This document shows, piece after piece, positions 41,379-45,759 of a stretch of DNA of 45,759 bases. The translations under genes were made by a program, and so were the position numbers. The notes beneath the pieces were generated by a model. It saw only the letters and a list, made by a program, of their open reading frames with translations. It ran no database searches and was not told the DNA's origin. The DNA comes from an uncultured Oscillospiraceae bacterium (GTDB lineage: Bacteria > Bacillota > Clostridia > Oscillospirales > Ruminococcaceae). The stretch spans positions 1 through 45,759 of the forward strand of contig CAKSPU010000013.1 in assembly GCA_934486875.1 (NCBI GenBank), written 5' to 3'. Within the stretch, counting starts at the first letter, position 1, and every line of letters starts with the position of its first letter.

Positions 41379-43049
41379 ATGAAATTCTACAGATTCGGAA
41401 AAGAGACCTCTCCCGTAATGCTCCTGCTCCCGGGAACCTGCTGCCACTGGTCGGTATTCAAAGGCATCATTCCCCTGCTCACCGACACATTTCAGGTCGT
41501 TGCGGTATCATATGACGGCTTTGACGAAACTCAGCCCGATGCAGAGTTTAAAAATATGTATGAAGAGTGCGAAAGGATAGAGCACTACATAAAGGAAAAA
41601 TTTGACGGAAAAATCTTTGCGGCATACGGCTGTTCTCTGGGCGGCAGCTTTGTGGGACTGCTCATTCAGCGAAAAAATATCCATATAGATCACGGCTTTA
41701 TCGGCAGCTCCGATCTGGATCAGGCAGGAGTTATCGGCGCAAAGATACAGTCGGGCATCGTGTGCCCCATTATGGAAAAAAGCGCCAAGAGCGGCAAACT
41801 CCCCGACTGGATGGCGAATATGCAGAGAAAGAAAGCTGCAAAGGAGGGCAAAGACCCCGAGGAGACTGAAAAGTCAATTGAATTTTTCGGCAGCTACCTG
41901 AAAAGCGCTCAGTACGCAACAAAGGACAGCATAAAAAATCAGTTTTACTCCGACCTTATAACCCCCCTTGAGGACAATATCCGTGTTGAAAACACTGTTG
42001 TACACATTTTCTATGCACTGAAAATGGGCGAAAAGTATTTCGGGAGATACGAGAAGCATTTCCCCGATGCGGACATAGTTGCAAGAGATCTCGGACACGA
42101 AGAGCTTTTAATGAAATATCCCGAGCAGTGGGCGCAGGACATAAAGCGCTGCTGCGGACTGCCCTTTGACAGTGAAAAAGCCCTGCCCGAGCCGATGTCA
42201 TACCGCCGTGACAGAAAGCGTTTCTTTGAGACCCACAGCTATAAGACCGCAGATGTGAACGGCACAGCATTCAACTATCTTGACAGCGGCAAGGGTGACA
42301 AGGTACTTGTTTTCCTTGTGGGCGGACTTGGCGTTCCCGAGCTTGCATTTCCCTACATCAAGGCATTTGAGGACGAGTACAGAATGATCGCCTTTGACTA
42401 CCCGTATGCATATACCGACGCTGTAAGTCTTACCGAGGGGATAATCGGTTTCCTTGATGCCCTCGGGATTGATAAAGCCGTGTGGATAGGCGCATCCTTT
42501 GGCGGATATATGGCTCAGGAGCTTGCGGTAAAGCACCCCGAAAGGACTGCGGGAATTTGCCTGCTCTCCACCGCCGCCATTTCCGAAAATGTTTTGGGAA
42601 CGCTCAGGAAGAAATACAAGGCGGCAGCTCCGCTGCTTTTAAAGGCTATTGAAACAATGCCCTATGACATTTTGCGAAAGTCCAACAAAAAATCGATCAT
42701 GGGTCACGCAAAGAATGCTTCCCCCGAGGAACGCTTTTATATGACGGAAATGGCAAATGACATTTTCAAGGATTACACCGCCGAATTTGACCTGCACATT
42801 TCAAAGCTTGTTTTCTCCGTTGTGGATCTCACCCCCTGCAAGAAGTCGGATTTTGAGTATCTTGACGGAAAGGTTCTGCTCATACTTCCCGAAGATGACG
42901 TTTTTTTCACAGCCGATATGCAAAAGGACCTGACGGATATGATGACCTCCCCTGTTATATGCTATATGACAGGCGGTCACACCGCAACAATAATGAAAGT
43001 TCCCGAGTACGTAAAGCTTATAAAAGACTTCCTCAAAAATATCATATAA
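41379..43049 (+). CDS. Fused tandem alpha/beta hydrolase
   Basis: 556 residues with two complete-looking alpha/beta hydrolase domains. Domain 1 (about 1-255): LLLPGTCCHWSVFKGIIPLL (oxyanion region), nucleophile elbow GCSLGGS near 91, possible His in DLGHEELL near 240. Domain 2 (about 285-556): FLVGGLGVPELAFPYIKAF, nucleophile GASFGGYMAQE near 375, acid in ILPEDDVFF, and His in GGHTATIMK near 535. Both serines lie in G-x-S-x-G elbows. No signal peptide, so it is cytosolic; the substrate is unknown. GAAAGGA precedes ATG 41379. It has its own strong promoter, leader inverted repeat and terminator. Confidence 0.85.
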   Translation: MKFYRFGKETSPVMLLLPGTCCHWSVFKGIIPLLTDTFQVVAVSYDGFDETQPDAEFKNMYEECERIEHYIKEKFDGKIFAAYGCSLGGSFVGLLIQRKNIHIDHGFIGSSDLDQAGVIGAKIQSGIVCPIMEKSAKSGKLPDWMANMQRKKAAKEGKDPEETEKSIEFFGSYLKSAQYATKDSIKNQFYSDLITPLEDNIRVENTVVHIFYALKMGEKYFGRYEKHFPDADIVARDLGHEELLMKYPEQWAQDIKRCCGLPFDSEKALPEPMSYRRDRKRFFETHSYKTADVNGTAFNYLDSGKGDKVLVFLVGGLGVPELAFPYIKAFEDEYRMIAFDYPYAYTDAVSLTEGIIGFLDALGIDKAVWIGASFGGYMAQELAVKHPERTAGICLLSTAAISENVLGTLRKKYKAAAPLLLKAIETMPYDILRKSNKKSIMGHAKNASPEERFYMTEMANDIFKDYTAEFDLHISKLVFSVVDLTPCKKSDFEYLDGKVLLILPEDDVFFTADMQKDLTDMMTSPVICYMTGGHTATIMKVPEYVKLIKDFLKNII

Positions 43050-43056
43050 TAAAAAG

Positions 43057-43103
43057 AAAATCCCCCTCCCACCGCAGAAAATGCGATGGGAGGGGGATTT
43101 TTT
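43057..43103. terminator. Strong bidirectional terminator
   Basis: A 15-bp stem (AAAATCCCCCTCCCA with TGGGAGGGGGATTTT) with an inner CGCA/TGCG extension and flanking A and T runs. It separates the convergent hydrolase and FN3-protein genes. Confidence 0.95.
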
Positions 43104-43120
43104 AACAGCTTCTGAGCTTA

Positions 43121-44460
43121 TCAGATATTTACCGATACAAGATCTGCCGTTGTAAAAGGCGACCACTGTCCATTTACATTTGCCTGTACAAGGAACTGGT
43201 ATGTTCTGTCTGCTGTAAGTCCTGTTGCTGTGTAAGTTGTTGATGTATAGGTATCTGTCAGTATCGTATATCTTCCGTTCATATAATAGGAGACCGCATA
43301 CTTTGTTGCTCCCGATACTGCATCCCAAGTGATTGTTGCGCTGTTTACACCTGCTGTAGCCTTTACATTAGCCGGCTTTGCGGAACTGCCAAGAGGAGTT
43401 ACACTTACATGGTCTGCCGATGTAAATGCTGACCACTGTCCGTTTACATATGCCTGTACAAGGAACGGGTATGTCACTCCGCCTGTCAGTCCTGTTGCCG
43501 TGTATCTTGTCGATGTATAGGTATCTGTCAGTATCGTATATCTTCCGTTCATATAATAGGAGACTGCATACTTGGTTGCTCCCGATACTGCGTCCCACGT
43601 GATCGTTGCGCTGTTTACTCCTGCTGTAGCCTTTACATTAGCCGGCTTTGCGGAACTGCCAAGAGGGGTCACGCTTACATGGTCTGCCGATGTAAATGCT
43701 GACCACTGTCCGTTTACATATGCCTGTACAAGGAACGGGTATGTCACTCCGCCTGTCAGTCCTGTTGCCGTGTATCTTGTCGATGTATAGGTATCTGTCA
43801 GTATCGTATATCTTCCGTTCATATAATAGGAGACTGCATACTTGGTTGCTCCCGATACTGCGTCCCAAGTGATTGTTGCGCTGTTTACTCCTGCTGTGGC
43901 CTTTACATTGGTTGGCTTTGCGGAACTGCCAAGAGGGGTTACGCTTACATGGTCTGCCGATGTAAATGCTGACCACTGTCCGTTTACATATGCCTGCACA
44001 AGGAACGGATATGTCACTCCGCCTGTCAGTCCTGTTGCTGTGTATCTTGTCGATGTATAGGTATCTGTCAGTATCGTATATCTTCCGTTCATATAATAAG
44101 AAACTGCATACTTTGTTGCTCCCGATACTGCGTCCCACGTGATTGTTGCGCTGTTTACTCCCGCTGTAGCCTTTACATTAGCCGGCTTTGCGGAACTGCC
44201 AAGAGGAGTTACACTTACATGGTCTGCCGATGTAAATGCTGACCACTGTCCGTTTACATATGCCTGTACAAGGAACGGGTATGTCACTCCGCCTGTCAGT
44301 CCTGTTGCCGTGTATCTTGTCGATGTATAGGTATCTGTCAGTATCGTATATCTTCCGTTCATATAATAGGAGACTGCATACTTGGTTGCTCCCGATACTG
44401 CGTCCCACGTGATTGTTGCGCTGTTTACCCCTGCTGTAGCCTTTACATTTGTGGGTTTTG
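43121..44460 (-). repeat. Five tandem 270-bp FN3-coding repeats
   Basis: CGGAACTGCC recurs at 43381, 43651, 43921 and 44191, a period of exactly 270 bp (90 codons). The copies differ by only a few bases, mostly silent, except the last coding copy (43121-43380), whose end is diverged and closes the protein. Confidence 0.95.
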
Positions 44461-45505
44461 TCGAAACTGTGGGGGTGGAAGGAGCCTTGTCGGGGTCATA
44501 GGGCTCTGCGCTTATAGTCGGGTATTCAAGGAATCCTGTTATTCCGAGCACAGCCTGCGATGACTGAACGTGAGATGAATCACTTGCAAAATTCGTACCT
44601 GTCATAAACCAGTCATCATAATACATTCCGTTTGTTCTATATGCGTCCATCCAGGTAACGTCAACATAATACCACGCACCGTCCATATAAACAGCGTTCC
44701 ATTCGTGAGTTTCACTTACAACGAGTGTGCATGGCACATTTACGGCATCACAAAGGAGCTTGAATGCTTCAGCATAGCTTTCGCATACGCCGCTGCCGTT
44801 GACAAGTGCTCCGTACGCATTCCAGCAGTTTGCACCTTCTCCGGTACGGGCAGCGTTATCGTTATATGTGACCTGATCACATAAATAATGCGCAAAATAT
44901 TTAAGTCTAGCATAGTTTGTGGTAAATGAAGATGAGGCATTTACAAGCTTTGCAACCTCACTCTGTACTGCTTTATATGAGTTTACCGCAACACTTCCTG
45001 CTGATTGCCCATCGCAGTATGCGAAAGTAACCTGAGCATCCGATGAACTATAAGAATAAGATACTTTAGGATAAGAAAGTCCCACATATTCAGGGCAGTC
45101 CAATACAAGTGCAACAAATGCTCTGTAAATATCATTTGCGTCCTGACCCGAAACCGTGCAGCTTTCCGCTCCGGGATCACTGCGCAGTGCTGCCAGCATC
45201 TGCTTATAGTTAGTCTTCTGAGATGATGTTAGCAGCTGATAGAAATTATATGTGTTATCACCAAAATTGCTGCCAAGCTTTATTGCAACTTCCGCCTGAG
45301 AGGGTGCTTCGTATGTCTCATAAGTATATGTAGGCTCCGGGATATCCTGCAAAAGGATATCATATGCACCTGTCTGAAATTCAGGCTGTGCGGCTGCGTA
45401 AAGCTCGTCAGATGTTCCGACCAGCGCACTTACAGGCAGACTAATCGCTGTCATCGCAGCTGAAAGAACGACCGCCAGAACTGCACTAAAAAGTTTTTTT
45501 CTCAT
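43121..45505 (-). CDS. Secreted transglutaminase-like protein with five FN3 repeats
   Basis: 794 residues. Signal peptide (about 1-27). The N-terminal region (about 40-190) is unassigned. A transglutaminase-like domain follows with Cys241 in SGVCESYAEAFKL, His267 in THEWN and Asp282 in WYYVDVTW. After a Pro/Thr linker there are five fibronectin type III modules (about 350-794), almost identical, each starting KATAGVNSATITWDAVSG. FN3 modules serve as spacers or adhesive arms on secreted bacterial enzymes. No sorting signal or membrane anchor is seen, so it is probably released. Start ATG 45505 has AGGGGG upstream; TTG 45514 is too close to that site. Confidence 0.9.
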   Translation of the reverse strand: MRKKLFSAVLAVVLSAAMTAISLPVSALVGTSDELYAAAQPEFQTGAYDILLQDIPEPTYTYETYEAPSQAEVAIKLGSNFGDNTYNFYQLLTSSQKTNYKQMLAALRSDPGAESCTVSGQDANDIYRAFVALVLDCPEYVGLSYPKVSYSYSSSDAQVTFAYCDGQSAGSVAVNSYKAVQSEVAKLVNASSSFTTNYARLKYFAHYLCDQVTYNDNAARTGEGANCWNAYGALVNGSGVCESYAEAFKLLCDAVNVPCTLVVSETHEWNAVYMDGAWYYVDVTWMDAYRTNGMYYDDWFMTGTNFASDSSHVQSSQAVLGITGFLEYPTISAEPYDPDKAPSTPTVSTKPTNVKATAGVNSATITWDAVSGATKYAVSYYMNGRYTILTDTYTSTRYTATGLTGGVTYPFLVQAYVNGQWSAFTSADHVSVTPLGSSAKPANVKATAGVNSATITWDAVSGATKYAVSYYMNGRYTILTDTYTSTRYTATGLTGGVTYPFLVQAYVNGQWSAFTSADHVSVTPLGSSAKPTNVKATAGVNSATITWDAVSGATKYAVSYYMNGRYTILTDTYTSTRYTATGLTGGVTYPFLVQAYVNGQWSAFTSADHVSVTPLGSSAKPANVKATAGVNSATITWDAVSGATKYAVSYYMNGRYTILTDTYTSTRYTATGLTGGVTYPFLVQAYVNGQWSAFTSADHVSVTPLGSSAKPANVKATAGVNSATITWDAVSGATKYAVSYYMNGRYTILTDTYTSTTYTATGLTADRTYQFLVQANVNGQWSPFTTADLVSVNI

Positions 45506-45544
45506 TATATTCAATTCCCCCTGACATATGATTATTTACAATTT

Positions 45545-45573
45545 ATTATACATCAAATACAAAAATTTGTCAA
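45545..45573 (-). promoter_or_regulatory. Perfect consensus promoter of the FN3-protein gene
   Basis: On the minus strand, TTGACA (complement of 45568-45573), 17 nt, TATAAT (complement of 45545-45550). A small inverted repeat ATGTAA/TTACAT (45576-45593) sits just upstream of the -35. Confidence 0.92.
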
Positions 45574-45641
45574 CGATGTAAAAAGAATTACATAAAAAAA
45601 CTTTTATAGCATAAATGCAAAGATATTTCGGATAAAGACAC

Positions 45642-45674
45642 AAAAAAATCCGAACCCTGTGAAGAGTTCGGATT
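45642..45674 (-). terminator. tRNA-Asn terminator
   Basis: On the minus strand, a 9-bp stem (AATCCGAAC with GTTCGGATT), 10-nt loop, then a T-run. Confidence 0.92.
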
Positions 45675-45683
45675 CAAAGGAAT

Positions 45684-45759
45684 TGGCTCCCCAAGCTGGA
45701 CTCGAACCAGCGACATCATGATTAACAGTCATGCGCTCTACCGACTGAGCTATTGAGGA
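45684..45759 (-). tRNA. tRNA-Asn (GTT)
   Basis: 76 nt reaching the last base of the window, with encoded CCA. The acceptor is TCCTCAA/TTGGGGA, the anticodon stem CATGA/TCATG, the loop CTGTTAA gives anticodon GTT, and the discriminator is G. It may be the last of a tRNA cluster lying beyond the window. Confidence 0.95.

Noticed and set aside
43329..44408. Series of 63-166 codon open frames on both strands within the FN3 region, repeating every 270 bp
   Set aside because: They are alternate-frame shadows created by the repeated FN3 coding sequence.

Overview
The window is a chromosomal segment of a mid-GC Firmicute of class Clostridia, most likely a Ruminococcus/Oscillospiraceae-type gut bacterium. 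Signs of this are strong GGAGG-type ribosome sites, TTGACA-N17-TATAAT promoters, CCA-encoding tRNAs, a ymfF/ymfH-like M16 pair, spoIIP, an L10 leader on rplJL, a T-box-like leader on pheS, and C-terminal ATGN-type sorting-like tails. No prophage, integrase or CRISPR array is visible.

Layout. (1) 1-6.9 kb: tRNA-Phe and tRNA-Gly, a TIGR04076-type protein, a membrane-anchored transglutaminase-like protein, a degenerate LCP-like protein, a GNAT enzyme of AT-rich composition, a phosphohexomutase-like pseudoenzyme, nadB and another GNAT enzyme. (2) 7-12.6 kb: a phe operon in which pheS and pheT are separated by three small membrane proteins with PH-like tails. (3) 12.6-12.9 kb: a compact candidate type I toxin-antitoxin locus. 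(4) 12.9-22.5 kb, all on the minus strand: M16-M16-lgt-folD, then HTH regulator-hflX-membrane protein, then an M23/LysM/G5 cell-wall hydrolase with a WalR-like box upstream. (5) 23-27.5 kb: a methyl-accepting chemotaxis protein, a GNAT protein, and spoIIP with a small membrane-protein neighbour. (6) 27.6-31.3 kb: tRNA-Thr and tRNA-Tyr, typA followed by a 98-bp tandem repeat, ttcA and a RelE/ParE toxin relic. (7) 31.3-34.3 kb: mcrC-mcrB, in which McrB lacks its DNA-recognition domain, and a promoter-hairpin-terminator unit that looks like a small RNA. (8) 34.3-37.2 kb: two secreted proteins with Ala/Glu-rich linkers and sorting-like tails, then rplJ-rplL. (9) 37.2-45.8 kb: yfbR-like nucleotidase, CmpB-like membrane protein, a MITE-like element, MATE exporter plus SGNH lipoprotein, a fused double alpha/beta hydrolase, a transglutaminase-FN3 repeat surface protein, and tRNA-Asn.

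The strongest candidate for an undescribed system is 12587-12858. Two perfect consensus promoters face each other across a 56-codon hydrophobic peptide gene. The minus-strand promoter would make an antisense RNA that starts opposite the toxin stop codon and ends at a 14-bp hairpin inside the gene. Second is the putative ~122-nt sRNA at 33865-33986, which has an exposed anti-Shine-Dalgarno tract between two hairpins. All calls were made by reading the sequence; no database search or folding program was run.
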